Part shown: positions 26,757 through 37,018 of the stretch, piece after piece | How the letters are laid out: each line of letters starts with the position of its first letter | Numbering within the stretch: position 1 is the first letter of the stretch | Assembly (NCBI GenBank): GCA_023974075.1 | Contig: CM043799.1 | Coordinates: 8,209,250-8,273,249 of the forward strand | DNA from: Chaenocephalus aceratus | Taxonomy: Eukaryota; Chordata; Actinopteri; Perciformes; Channichthyidae | DNA: 64,000 bases | Direction of reading: 5' to 3' | The notes under the pieces: generated by a model | Databases searched by the model: none | The model's input: only the letters and a program-made list of their open reading frames with translations | Told to the model about the DNA's origin: nothing | Translations under genes and position numbers: made by a program

Positions 26757-27612
26757 CTGAGCAGGATGCATATACTTTGCATAAGCCGGCTCGGGTGCAT
26801 ATTGTAAGAAACAGAGTTTTTGTACTGCAGTCGCTGTCCGTATATAATGATGGTTTTAATTATTTGTTAACAGTCGTAGATGTATTTTCGAAAAAAGCCT
26901 ATGCTCAAGCATTCGGTACAGAAGACGGGTATAGAGGTTACCAAAGCCTTTGATACAATTTTAACACACAGTGAGATTCCTAAAAAGATACAAACAGACG
27001 CGGGGAAAGAATTCTTTAATAAAGTTTTTCAAAACGTATTGAAGAAAAGAGGTATAGCACATTATACAACCGCTAGTCATATGAAGGCATGTGTGGTAGA
27101 GAGATTTAAACCGTACGCTGAAAACTAAAATGTGGAGGTATTTTACAGCTAAAAAGACTCATAGATATATAGACGTCTTACCTGAACTAATTGAAAGTTA
27201 CAATAATAGTTATCACCGAAGTATTAAAATGACACCAATGCAGGTGACCAAGGAAAATGCGGCTCAAGTGTTCCGGAACCTGTATAACCCCTCTAGCCAA
27301 TGTAAAAAAGCTGCTGCCAAAATGAACTTTAAGGAGGGCGAACTTGTAAGGATATCCAAATTGAGAGGGGTATTTGATAAAAAATATGAGCAGAGTTATA
27401 CGGACGAATTATTTACGGTGTCTGAAGGCTTACCTCAGCAGCCACCTGTTTACAAGCTCAAAGATTATGATGGAGAAGAGATCAAGGGGACTTTTTATGA
27501 GAAAGAGTTACGAAAAGTGAAGATAGCCAATGACAAGGCTTTTCAAGTCGAGAAAATTCTAAAAAGGCGTGTGGTGAGAGGGAAAAAAACAAATGTTTGT
27601 ATCTTGGCATAA
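26757..27612 (+). pseudogene. Polinton-type integrase (retrovirus-like DDE), broken
   Basis: EQDAYTLHKPARVHIVRNRV at 26757-26816, then YNDGFNYLLTVVDVFSKKAY (first Asp), IQTDAGKEFFN (second Asp), MKACVVERF (third, Glu), followed by MWRYFTAKKTHRYIDVLPEL, SYHRSIKMTPMQV and the C-terminal KMNFKEGELVRISKLRG barrel. About 15 residues between RVFV and YNDG that family members have are missing. Frames change near 26915 and at the TTTAAACC run at 27105-27112. The end is at 27612. Family role: insertion of the element with 6-bp duplications. Confidence 0.8.
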
Positions 27613-27659
27613 TTGGCCCGAAAAATTCAACAGCTGGGTTGATGCAGGCGAAATCAAAG

Positions 27660-27705
27660 ATGTATAAAAGCAAACAGAATCAACGCTCAGTCCTTCATTA
27701 CAGCC
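27660..27705 (+). promoter_or_regulatory. TATA box before the structural-type ORF
   Basis: TATAAAAG at 27663-27670, 36 bp before the ATG at 27706, in a 94-bp space after the integrase stop. Confidence 0.5.
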
Positions 27706-28205
27706 ATGGAGATAAATGAAGGGTTCTACATTACGCTGCCGTCTAATGCCAGCCTCGATGTATTTCAAAACAATACAAGCTCTAGTTATCAGGTAAACCT
27801 GGCACAACCTTTACACTTGGATGGTTCGTGGCAGGTTGCCCTGACAGAAATGTCATACCCACACACCTGGTATAACTTACCTTCGGAAGTAGCTTGATTT
27901 GAGTGGATAAAGAAACCAAAACTCCCCGACATATCCCCGCCTAGCAAGTTAAAGCTTCATATGTTTAGAGCTTGTTACTATAGTAGCATAACTCAGCTCA
28001 TGGAGGAACTTGAGTCCTGCTTCAAAAAAATGTACTCTGATGTCAGTTTATACTATAGTCCGATTCACAGGAAAATCGAATTTCTAGGAGGGGCCCAATA
28101 TCGTTTCCGCTTTCCAAAACCCGTCGCTTATATGCTTGGAATACAACCAGACCAGTGGCTCAAATTTGATGATAAGTCAGCAACCTATCCAGTAAATCCA
28201 GCATT
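27706..28205 (+). pseudogene. Polinton structural-type protein, truncated
   Basis: ATG at 27706: FYITLPSNASLDVFQNNTSS, then SWQVALTEMSYPHTWYNL. After one in-frame TGA at about 27895 the same frame continues with ITQLMEELESCFKKMYSD and KIEFLGGAQYRFRFPKPV, up to PVNPALGAQM at 28205. I recall this N-terminal pattern from a conserved virion-type ORF of animal Polintons, but the exact capsid role is not certain. It ends at the ERV junction. Confidence 0.6.
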
Positions 28206-29203
28206 AGGTGCTCAAATGGCCTGGTGGGAGGTGGATGTGCTCCGGGTCCTGTAACCTTTATTGGTCTACCAGAATTTTGCATAATGCAAATTAGGCATGC
28301 TTCACAGTGCTTTTGAGCTGTTACTGTGAACCCCTTGTGAACCACTCCTTATTGATAGACTCTAACATCCCTCCTTTTGACACATGATCCAACCCATGTG
28401 TCAACTTAGCGAAATGAGGGAAAAAATGTCTTGGAAGACATGGATTGGAATTTGGACCAACCCAGATGCTGGAGGTTGGGTCAAAAACAGCCCCAGCAGC
28501 CTTCCATTGAGCCTTCTCAACTGGCGTAGCTAGCTGCTGCATGGAAGTCAGTGATGACATTTTGTCAGTGAAAGAGGAGACAGGAATTTTAACAATCGAG
28601 GTCGATGACACTAAAAAATGCGGCAGAGGCTGGAACTTGGGAAATAATCAGATAAGGATTTGGGACCAGCGGTGCGCGGGCGTGCACTGCTGCATTTACA
28701 GCTCGTAAATCCTGGACAAATCTCCATTCATCAGGACGTTTGTCTCTGATATTTTTGACAGGAAACACTGGAGTGCGGACCGGGAATCGTTACACGGAAT
28801 AATGACCCCTTGTTTAAGCAGAGCGGTAAACACTGGCCGAATGCCATCAACAGCTTCACGTTTCAATGGGTACTGGGGTTGATTTGGACGGAACGTGGAC
28901 TTAGGAGTGATAACCACCGGCTATTTGTGAGCTGCCCACAGTGTTTGAGGCAGTGTTTGAGGCACTGTTTTTAGCGCGTCAGGGAGCTCAGAAATATGAC
29001 TGAAAAATGAGAACTCATAGTCATCATTACCTGTCAGAGTCAGAGAATGCAGTACATGAACTGAGCAGTCAATGCTGTACTTAAACACGTCATGTGATGG
29101 GGAATACTCATCAACGAGTCGCCTGTGCTAGTCCAATCAGTACTACATTCCCAGTCTTTAACGATTGGACCCAAATCTCTCCATCTCTCAGTGGGCCCCC
29201 TGG
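28205..29203 (-). pseudogene. ERV pol: RT start fused to integrase zinc-binding domain by a deletion
   Basis: From 29203: HISLARGPTERWRDLG (link), FRPNQPQYPLKREAVDGI and VIIPCNDS (RT fingers), EWRFVQDLRAVNAAVH, VPNPYLIISQVPA, VIDLDC, stopping at about 28597. The YxDD motif is not present. Next comes IVKIPVSSF, then AHGLDHVSKGG-like text (THGLDHVSKGGMLESINKEW, His-His part) and CEACLICIMQ (Cys-Cys part) of the integrase N-terminus, ending in PTRPFEHLML. So most of RT and all of RNase H were lost. Confidence 0.75.
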
Positions 29204-29563
29204 CTAGTGAAATGTGTGGGACCGCCCCTGGGATTTGATACAGCTGGTGTTGTGTGTGTGTGTGAGTCTAACAGAGATAGCGCTACACAGCAAATTCCAA
29301 TACATTGTTTTAAGCATGATCTCATCATTCAAACATTCCAGCAGAAAACTCTCATCATAGTATCTACATGCATCATCATCAACAACGTTAGCAGTACAAT
29401 GCAAATGAGAAGTTTCCATGAACACAGCAGGTGGAAAAACACGTTGATGAGTCAAACGCAACAACTCCTGAGAATCAGCCATTGGTACACATTCAGCAGT
29501 CCTTTATCATCAAATGTGGGGTTTTGAACCATCAATGGAGTTGGTCGTCGGACTTTGAGTCCC

Positions 29564-30064
29564 TCATTTGTGGAAATGAGGTCTAAGCCGAACCGGAGAA
29601 TCAGATCTCGTCCCAGTAAATGTATTGGGCAGACAGATGATTAAAAGGAAACTGTGTTTGATTGATGTGGGAAATGGATGACTGTCATCACCGTTATCTT
29701 TACACTGAAGTGGTATCGAAAACTTCTCCTTCACAGTTACCCCAGCTGCTCCTATTGAGTGAATAAATCTTCCACTAAATTTGCAATTTGGCAGATCTAC
29801 CCTTTTTAGCACAGAGTGCGTAGCCCCCGAATCAACCAGAAATGTAACATTAACACCCATGATAGCTAAAGTCAGTGTGGGAAATTTCTTAAATGCTTTT
29901 TCCGTGTCATATTTCAAATATGTACCCTTTTTAATTACAGACATTTTCTCTAAATCTTCCAATTTCTTAATAGCCTGCATGATGTGTGTGTGTGTGTCAC
30001 TTCCCTGGTTTGATGCTGCTGGCATGGGTTCCGTCTCCCCCGACCAAATTCCTTCCTCCCCCAC
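29564..30064 (-). pseudogene. ERV protease region
   Basis: LTLAIMGVNVTFLVDSGATH contains the aspartic protease DSGAT active-site motif, with FSIPLQCK-type strands after it. The 501-bp frame ends at 29564. The C-terminal part after a frame break corresponds to the protease-RT link (29204-29480). Confidence 0.75.
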
Positions 30065-30079
30065 TCCCTCCCTCGACTG

Positions 30080-30421
30080 TCAGTTTGAAGAATTGTCTTT
30101 GTTATGGTCCGATTTATCCGATCGAAAGTTATTTTTCTGCTTCTCGTGTGGGCATTCAGCGATCCGATGACCCGTCTCTCCGCAGTTAAAATTGCGATTG
30201 TAGTTATTGCGGTCTCTTCCTCGTCCTCTGCCTTTTCCTCCCCGGCCTCGGAAACCTCCTCGGTTCCCTCTGCCCTGGCCATCACCTTGGGTCCAGGCGG
30301 TTGTAACAGCCTGGACCATGGTCAGCTGGGCCTTGTCTTTGCGCTCGCGGCGTTTCTTTTCCTCACTGGCCTTTTCTTCTGAGAGGCGTTTCTCGGCATG
30401 CACGGCATGTTTCGCACCAAT
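30080..30421 (-). pseudogene. ERV gag: nucleocapsid-like end with defective zinc knuckle
   Basis: EEKKRRERKDKAQLTMVQAV is followed by an RG-rich stretch and one knuckle read as NFNCGETGHRIAECP. The family pattern is C-x2-C-x4-H-x4-C; the first Cys position is Asn (AAT) here. The frame ends in an Asn/Asp/Lys-rich tail at 30080. Confidence 0.65.
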
Positions 30422-31860
30422 GCAGAAATAGCCGGGGATAGGCCGTTGAGGAAAGCGTTGCTGAGGTGTGTCTCCCAGACTCCCACTACTGCTGGTTGCC
30501 CGGCCTCGTGTTTAATAATGCCGCTGTTCTCGATGAACACTTGTTCTAAGCGGTGGTAATAGTCATTTACTGTTTCCTCCGGGTTCTGCTTGCATGCATA
30601 GATTCTTGACATGTCGACTTTGGCGGGGAACTTTGTAGTTATTGCGGTCTCTAGGTTGGCCAAAGCATCGCGGTAGGTAACGTTCAGGCCATGGTCCCAC
30701 TCGGTGTTTCTCATGTGCTGTTGACCTCCAAGTATTTCGGTGAAGTGGCTGACGTGTGTCGGACCCATTTTCAGAGTCAACAATTTCTTTATCTCCGGCA
30801 TGGTGGGGGAGAATTGTCTACAGAACATGAGGAGTGCTGCAGCAAATTTAGCACCTCCTAACTCAACATCTGGCAGGTGATCTCTTGATATCTCCTTCAT
30901 CTCTGCTATGGTCCATGGGCGGTAGACCAATGACGGACCATCATGTCCGGCCACCTGGATCATAGGCAAGACGAGAGTATGCTCTTCGTCCTCCTGGTCG
31001 CTCTGGTTGCCCTCCTTTCCGCGGAGGTGTTCTTTTCTGTAGAGTTCAGCTTTCTTCACGTCTCTTTTCTTTTTCTCTATCTTGTCATGGATCTTTTTCA
31101 GTCCTGCTTCTTCTTCTTCTTTTCTCTGTCTCTCTTCGTCTCTGCTCCCTCTCTGTGTGTCCTGCTGTGCAGCTGCTCCGGCGGCGGCTGGTATGTTGAC
31201 CTCTGGTTCAGCATCAGCAGCCCCTCCAGCAGCCTCCTCAGCAGGTAGCAGACGGGGAGGGGGGAATAGAAATCCATAATCGAGGAGAGGGTCCCGCACG
31301 CCTGGAAACAGAGGATAAAGGGAAGTATGTGGTTTATATTGGGGGGGTAACACAAAACCCTTTTTTCTCTTTCTTTTCACCCTTGTCGTCAGCCTGTATT
31401 TTTTTTATTGCCCCGGCCAATTGCCTTCTTTCACGGCACTCTGCTTCATCCTCCCAGTATTTTAAACACTTTCTATGAGTGTCCAGTTTTTCCAAGTATT
31501 TTACTTTAATTGTACTCTTCTTTTTCATTCCATCTCCATACTCTTGTAATTTATCTCCCAGGTTTTTGATTTTTAATTTACTCAAAGAACCTCCCTTAGG
31601 AAATCCGAACATTTCCGTCCATATATTGAATTTAGACAGACTGTCCTCACCATATTTTGCTCGCATGACATCCACAATCGGACCCTCAGGAGGGTGTACA
31701 AACCCCCTACCCTACTTTGCTCCATAACAAAGTCTTTAGTGTTACCAAAACTGTTGCTTTGCTCCCATAACAAAGTCTTTAAAAACACAATTTTTTTCAT
31801 CCGTCCATGATGTGATATTTGTTTCTCAGTACAAATCACACAAAACTGATCGTAATCCAA
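30322..31860 (-). pseudogene. ERV gag: matrix- and capsid-like region
   Basis: The first ATG of the stretch is at 31860; frames change near 31660 and 31350. A matrix-like part is at 31675-31380 (IWTEMFGFPKGGSLSKLKIK). The main frame 31380-30322 carries a proline-rich domain, a charged coiled-coil (KKIHDKIEKKKRD), then the capsid-like VYRPWTIAEMKEISRDHLP and YYHRLEQVFIENSG. Family role: virion core assembly. Near 30420 the frame shifts again before the nucleocapsid. Confidence 0.7.
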
Positions 31861-32139
31861 ATCACGACGGATATCCCCAATATCCTACTTTCGAGCAGTC
31901 CCATCTCATAATGTCATGGAGTTTAATTACGTTTACTTTAAACAATTCAGACACTGTACATCTCACCGAGTATTGAAAGCCTTTTGAGTTTCGTTGGATC
32001 TCGTGAAGTAAATCGGTTTCCACCCCCGTCGCTGGTCCTCTCGTCCCGTACGGTTGTCTGTCGAGGTAGAGGAGGATCCGAGGATCCTGGAGCTAGCAAC
32101 CACCAGCGTCCGTAGGTGTCCCAATCGAACTTGCAGAGA
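31861..32139 (-). other. ERV leader between primer-binding site and gag
   Basis: About 280 bp noncoding. No convincing splice donor or packaging structure was identified by eye. Confidence 0.4.
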
Positions 32140-32158
32140 CCCTGCCTCGCAGCGCCAA
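32140..32158 (-). other. ERV primer-binding site candidate
   Basis: TGGCGCTGCGAGGCAGGG begins two bases inside the LTR border on the minus strand. It starts with TGG as expected for pairing with a tRNA CCA end. The primer tRNA was not identified. Confidence 0.5.
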
Positions 32159-32159
32159 T

Positions 32160-32458
32160 TGTTATGGAAATCTAGGACCCAACACTGTGGAGAGTACAAG
32201 TCAAAGTGATCAAGACAAATAAATGGTGAATCAGACAGGCTGTCTTTCTAGTTATTTATTTGAAGCTTCAAATACATAAGATACAATAAAAATAGACACA
32301 GGTCTCACAGAGCATAGAATAGTCTCCGTGAGTGTGCGCCATACAATATGTTAGCAAAGCTTATATACAGAAAGGAGTGGGAAAGTTAGAAATCTGTCTT
32401 CACAGCGGTCACATTGTTATTAGACATCTGTCCTTGAGCTGTAGATAGCATAACGGTT
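32160..32458 (-). repeat. ERV 5' LTR (partial, cut by assembly gap)
   Basis: On the minus strand the LTR ends ...CCATAACA just before TTGGCGCTG, giving a CA border at 32160. Inside are a TATATAAG box (about 32349-32357) and an AAATAAATAA poly(A) region (about 32246-32257). The start lies in or beyond the N gap, so its length is unknown. Confidence 0.6.
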
Positions 32459-32558
32459 NNNNNNNNNNNNNNNNNNNNNNNNNNNNNNNNNNNNNNNNNN
32501 NNNNNNNNNNNNNNNNNNNNNNNNNNNNNNNNNNNNNNNNNNNNNNNNNNNNNNNNNN
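32459..32558. other. Assembly gap (100 N)
   Basis: Exactly 100 N, the usual placeholder for a gap of unknown size. It falls in the ERV LTR, so the true length of the LTR and of the window is unknown. Confidence 0.99.
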
Positions 32559-32754
32559 TTAAGGGTCTGTAAATGCAATTAAAACAATTGGCCACAGCAA
32601 ATCATTTATATCAAAAATGTAATAATTTTTACTTTTGAATACTTCAGTACAAAGGATGTATTGAATCATGTAAGTGATATATGTGTACACATATAAATAA
32701 TTAGTCAAAACAGGGCTACATTCGATTTAATTATAAAAGGTATAATATGTGGTA

Positions 32755-32860
32755 AACTGAAGAGCCATTTGGGAGCCGAAAGAGCCGGCTCTTCTTGTGA
32801 GCCGAGCCAAATGAGCCGGCTCACTCAAAAGAGCCGGAATTCCCATCACTACAGTGCTGC
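32755..32860 (-). mobile_element. hAT-type terminus with GAGCCGGCTC repeats
   Basis: On the minus strand it starts TAGTGATGGGAATTCCGG and continues with several GAGCCGGCTC/GGCTC words. That is the form of a well-known fish hAT end. The other end was not found; it may be lost in the gap. Confidence 0.45.
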
Positions 32861-34435
32861 CGCGCCACCCTCTCGTCTCCAACACGGGAGAATTACACAT
32901 ACACATGCAGCGGGGTGTCACAATGTTGTCGCCAAGTTTAATGTAACGTTTCACAGCTTTCTTATAGCGGAATCTAGTTTGTTAATGTTCAGTAACAGCT
33001 AGCATAACATACACAGCTAACCGCTAACGTTTGGCTAACTTGCTAGTTAGCTCTGCTCTATATATTACAAGCTAACATGACTAGCTAATGTCACACTGTG
33101 TGAACTAAAATACTTTTTGTATTACTACATCATACACGCTAGGTCCAAATCACTGCTAACATTTATTATTTTTGAAAATGTATAGTAAAGAAACACTCAG
33201 CCATGCATGAAATAACATAGCAACAATAATACGGGTAATGTTTGACCCATGTTGTGCCTTAGAAGTGTAGTGATACAAACATGATTTTTATTCAAAAAGT
33301 AAGAAAGGGAAAAATACAAATTGGTGTTGATCCAAAACAGGTTAATTGAGGAATACCTGGAATCCTGAATGGTTAAAGTAATTTATTGCAAAGATATTTA
33401 CAATTAAAACTAATTCGGGACACTTTTGACACATGTTGGTTGTATGTTGTGTAACAAAGGGTTAACATGACGGCTGTGATGTTCACTCTTTTGACAGAGC
33501 ACCAGTGGACAGCGAGGACTATGGAAGAGAAGATGTGATGGCTTTGTGTGGAAAGCTGCTGAAGCCAGCCTGTGTCCCTCATCAGTCTCTCCAGGCAGCA
33601 CCCAGCTATTCTTCCATCTTGCAGATGAAAATACTTTGATATGTGAGTAATAACTAACTTGTGTCTAACATAGTATTGCATGTGGTTTAGTAAAGTATTT
33701 AAAAATACCCCACATTGTACATGTACAGGAAAATCAGACCTTGTTCAACAAAGATCATAAGACAATTATTTTGTCTTTGAGGTACAGCCGCAGCAGAGAG
33801 TCTGAGTTTGAAGAAAGCACTAACATTTTATTTAGTTTGTTTAATCAATCAATATTTACTGGTCTTGAATTTCTTTACTGGATTACAAATGCTCGAATCT
33901 TATTGTACAGGGACATTATGCAGATTTAATCACCTGAAGATGAAAATATAGATTCATCGATATGTACCATTTTAAGGAAATAGACAGTTGGTGGTATTGA
34001 CCAAAGCTCCGCAGCTGTAGCTAGGCGCTGCTAATGAAAACTCAAGTGCTCAATTTGTTGGTTTTTCTTTATTAAGAATTGAGCAAGCATATCTTCCTCT
34101 TCGAAATCCCAGTTGTACTTCGCTAACACGTAGTGCCTGGGAGGGTGTGTTTGATTGTTCCCACCCTTACCTCACTTATGGACTAGGTCATGTTAGACAA
34201 GCAATCCAGTGGTTAGTTTTAGGGTCACCTCCATTGTTTTATTTTTTATGTATTCACTTTAAGAGAAAGGGATTTCAGAAACAAGTCTCACAAGTTTGGC
34301 TCGAGGTAAAATTAACAAAAGCTAACTGTTGTTAGACTATGTTCCCCCCTTCTAAACTTCTAAAATAATTAATGCCCTGATAATAACATCCATCATTATG
34401 GTTTACTAATAGTTATCACTTCACTTCCTCCTCCA
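32861..34435. other. Intergenic, no supported gene
   Basis: GCTAAC/GCTAGT-rich words at 33000-33090 recall noncoding fish DNA elements. No TIR pair, RNA gene or domain-bearing frame was seen. The ORFs (up to 102 codons) show no known motif. Confidence 0.35.
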
Positions 34436-34510
34436 GCACCTGGACACAGCAGGAACCTATGCCAGGATCCTGTTTATGGACTTCAGCTCTGCCTTCAACA
34501 CAACCCTCTG
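34436..34510 (+). pseudogene. LINE RT relic (LDTAGTYARILFMDFSSAFNT)
   Basis: Across frames the 75 bp read HLDTAGTYARILFMDFSSAF, the RT motif A region of L2/CR1-like LINEs (D of MDFSSAFN is the first catalytic Asp). Nothing of the element remains on either side; the sequence passes directly into the minisatellite. Confidence 0.6.
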
Positions 34511-34514
34511 GCTG

Positions 34515-34705
34515 GAGGCTGCGCACCATCAGGACCAAAACCTCTCTACATCAGGACCAGAACCTCTCTCCATCAGGACCAAAACCTCTCTCCATCAGGA
34601 CCAGAACCTCTCTCCACCAGGACCAGAACCTCTCTCCATCAGGACCAGAACCTCTCTCCATCAGGACCAGAAACTCTCTCCATCAGGACCAGAACCTCTC
34701 GGCAC
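34515..34705 (+). repeat. 21-bp minisatellite (CATCAGGACCAGAACCTCTCT)n, about nine units
   Basis: Nine near-identical 21-bp units (unit CATCAGGACCAGAACCTCTC plus one base), with A/G change in CCARAACC and one CACCAGG variant. Unit length is a multiple of three, so all frames stay open, explaining the TSLHQDQNLSPSG-type ORFs. Confidence 0.93.
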
Positions 34706-35850
34706 CTCAACAAGGCCCGCCCCCCCCACTGACACTTTACCTCAGCCACAACGCAGACTCTGCATGGAGATCACAGGATGGTAAATAATGCAATGTTTAA
34801 ATATTGCTTACTGCCCATATTTTATATTCTATAATTTATTGCATTCTATTTCTTAATATAGTTCGCTATCTGTGTAGTTTTTAAAAAAAATTATTTGTAT
34901 GTACGACACCTCCTCATATGTGTGAACATACCTGGCAATAAACCCGTTTCTAATTCTGATCTGTTTGTCCTCTAGGTTGCACTGCCACGTCTACAGTAGC
35001 GCAGAATGGACAGAGAAAACATGATTGGGCCTCAAGTTTTTTGCAGCCAATATACATTATCCTACAAACTTGGGATAGGAGGGTGAGTGAATAAGTTATC
35101 CATTGGTTGGAACCTACATCCCCATTGTTAGACGTACTAAATCCTGCACACTGCTCCTTCAAATTGACAATGTGAACATATGTCGCCATTTTGCAATTTC
35201 TGTTATTTTCAGTTGAGAATGTTTCAAGTAATCTTAAAAATGCAACTTACTTTTGGTTTCTACTGTTTATAAGTATGATGTTAAATATGAAATGCTGTAT
35301 TCATTAATTGTACTATAATTGTACACATATTTTTATATTTTAAGTTTTCAGAGTAATTGTTTCCTACAGAACATTTTGTGATGTCATTTTGTTGAACCTG
35401 TTTGATTGGAAAATGTTAGAAAGCTGTAAAATAACAGTATTCTCCCTGTGGAACTTTAGTTTCTGTTTTATTTTAGTGTTTGATCATACAAATCTAATAA
35501 AAGAAAATGTAAAAAACTGTTTTTCTCATCAGAACTTTATTTAAGGTATTTTAATGTAACATTTAAAGACAATGGATTTTGAAAAGAGAGGAAGGTTTTC
35601 CTCTAAAATCTTTAAGGACAATTTCTGTATACTAATTGCTTTTGCACTTTATTTCAGTTAAAGTATTTTTACTTTAATTTTATGGTTTTTGTTTGGCAGC
35701 CTGCTGCCAGTCATTTGACCGTTTTTTGCCCGTAGAAGTGTAGTGCTGTACTTTTATTAAGGTATTGACTGTAAAAAGAGCAAATACATCTGTACAATTC
35801 TGTAAAACCTTTAAGGACAATTCCCGTAAATTAATGTTATAAGTTCTGCA
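34706..35850. other. Intergenic, AT-rich
   Basis: GTCCTCTAGGTTGCACTGCC to ATCCTGCACACTGCTCCTTC (about 34968-35160) has the style of a common fish noncoding repeat; class not determined. The remaining sequence is featureless apart from two similar CTTTAAGGACAATTYC words (35608, 35810). Confidence 0.35.
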
Positions 35851-35859
35851 GAACAATTT

Positions 35860-36372
35860 TATAGAAAACAATAGCAATTTTCTATAGGATTCTATAAATT
35901 ATTTGGTGGAATCTATAGTAAAATTCATAGGTGAATTATATAGAATATTTGCCAATATCCTGCAGTATATTCTACAGAAACATCAATAGATTTTTAGTAA
36001 ATCTATAGTAAAATCCATAGATACATTCTATAGAATATCTGCAAACATTCTATAGTATTCTTCAAAGAAGTTCTATAGAAATGTCCACAGATTCTATAGA
36101 ATATAGGTCACAAATTCTATAGTATTCTACAGAACAGTTCTATAGAAAGCATCCATGGGGTTTTCTATAGGAGTCTATAGATTATTTTCTACAAAAAAAC
36201 CATCTACACAGTATATATTTTCTATACTATAGTATTCTATAGATTATTTCCCAGAATCTATAGTAAAACACGTAGGCAATTTCTATAGTATGTCCGCAAA
36301 AATCCTGTAGTATTCTACAGAAATTTTCTATAGAATTCGTCCATAGATTTTTCTATAGTATTCTATAGATTT
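35860..36372. repeat. CTATAG-rich degenerate array (~500 bp)
   Basis: More than 20 copies of TCTATAG or its variants, many as the palindrome TTCTATAGAA. Three loosely aligned units of about 95-115 bp each start with AATCTATAGTAAAA and run through CTGCAGTAT/CTGTAGTATTCTACAGAA and TTCTATAGAA. It stops abruptly at 36372 where the I-element RNase H frame starts. Confidence 0.85.
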
Positions 36373-36374
36373 TT

Positions 36375-37005
36375 TTGCTAAGGGTTCCAGCGCATGTGGG
36401 TATTAGAGGGAATGAAGTAGTGGATCAACTGGCAAAACGTGGTTTGAAAGCAAACCAGATTGATATTATGGTACCCATCAGTCGATCAGAAGTCAAATCT
36501 GTTACACAAGTGGTTATCAAGCAACAATGGCAACAACTATGGGACAGTAACATCAAAGGAAGACATTTATACGAGATACAAAGGGAAGTAGGAACAGGAA
36601 GCACTTGGGGGAGTAGTAGAAGAGAACAGAGCATTAACAGCAGGATAAAATTGGGACACTCTGGATTAAACTCATCACTGCATCTGATTGGAAAACATCC
36701 AAATGGCAATTGTGATAGTTGCCAACAACGAGAGACAATAAATCATGTATTTTTTAGCTGCCCGGAATATTCAAGGCAAAGACTCATTCTGAAAACTGCA
36801 CTGGAACAACTTAACATAAAGGACATGGATTTCAAGTCAATATATGAAAGTAAATCAAGAAATGAAGCAAACAAGCTGATCTTCAAATTCCTCAAAAGCA
36901 CTGGTCTGAGGACAAGGATTTAATATGAACATGTAATAACTCAACAGTAGGTGGCGATATATGCTCCAAGTGGAAGCGATTCGCCATTAAAGAGAAGAAG
37001 AAGTA
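36375..37005 (+). pseudogene. I/Nimb-clade LINE: RNase H end, CCHC tail and 3' UTR
   Basis: VPAHVGIRGNEVVDQLAKRG is the last RNase H motif (catalytic Asp in NEVVDQLAK). After a linker, CDSCQQRETINHVFFSC gives the C-terminal zinc-binding pattern of I-clade ORF2. The frame is intact to the stop at 36923. The 3' end is at about 37005 after AGTAGGTGGCG and a GAAGAAGAAG tail. 5'-truncated at 36375. Confidence 0.8.
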
Positions 37006-37018
37006 TGGGCATAGATAC

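Larger units (their letters stand above)
23713..28205 (+). mobile_element. Polinton/Maverick-type element, fragmented
   Basis: Terminus with tandem repeats (from AGTGTGACAGG at about 23713), an unassigned Cys/His ORF with TATA-like promoter, a Polinton-type integrase and a structural-type ORF. Protein-primed DNA polymerase, packaging ATPase, protease and most capsid genes are absent; 25425-26700 looks like other sequence. The right part is truncated at about 28205 by the ERV. This is an old copy of a virus-like element and is heavily broken. Confidence 0.7.
28205..32458 (-). mobile_element. Class I-like endogenous retrovirus, internally deleted
   Basis: Minus-strand order from the right: LTR (running into the gap), primer-binding region, gag with matrix/capsid/nucleocapsid-like parts, protease, start of RT, then directly the integrase zinc-binding part, ending at about 28205. 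Env, most of RT, RNase H, the integrase core and the second LTR are missing. The RT and integrase text is of the gamma/epsilon-like type seen in fish ERVs. Multiple frame breaks; not functional. Confidence 0.75.

Noticed and set aside
30104..30431. Plus-strand frames with Ser/Arg-rich products
   Set aside because: They are antisense shadows of the ERV gag RG-rich region, with no domain of their own.
33373..33681. 102-codon minus-strand frame as a host exon
   Set aside because: No recognisable domain, no splice sites with partner exons.
34459..34788. Repeat protein with TSLHQDQNLSPSG units
   Set aside because: The 21-bp minisatellite keeps every frame open; no start context, promoter or conserved flank.
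35860..36372. CRISPR-like array of short repeats
   Set aside because: Repeats are degenerate, spacers are not unique and not of constant length, and the genome is vertebrate.
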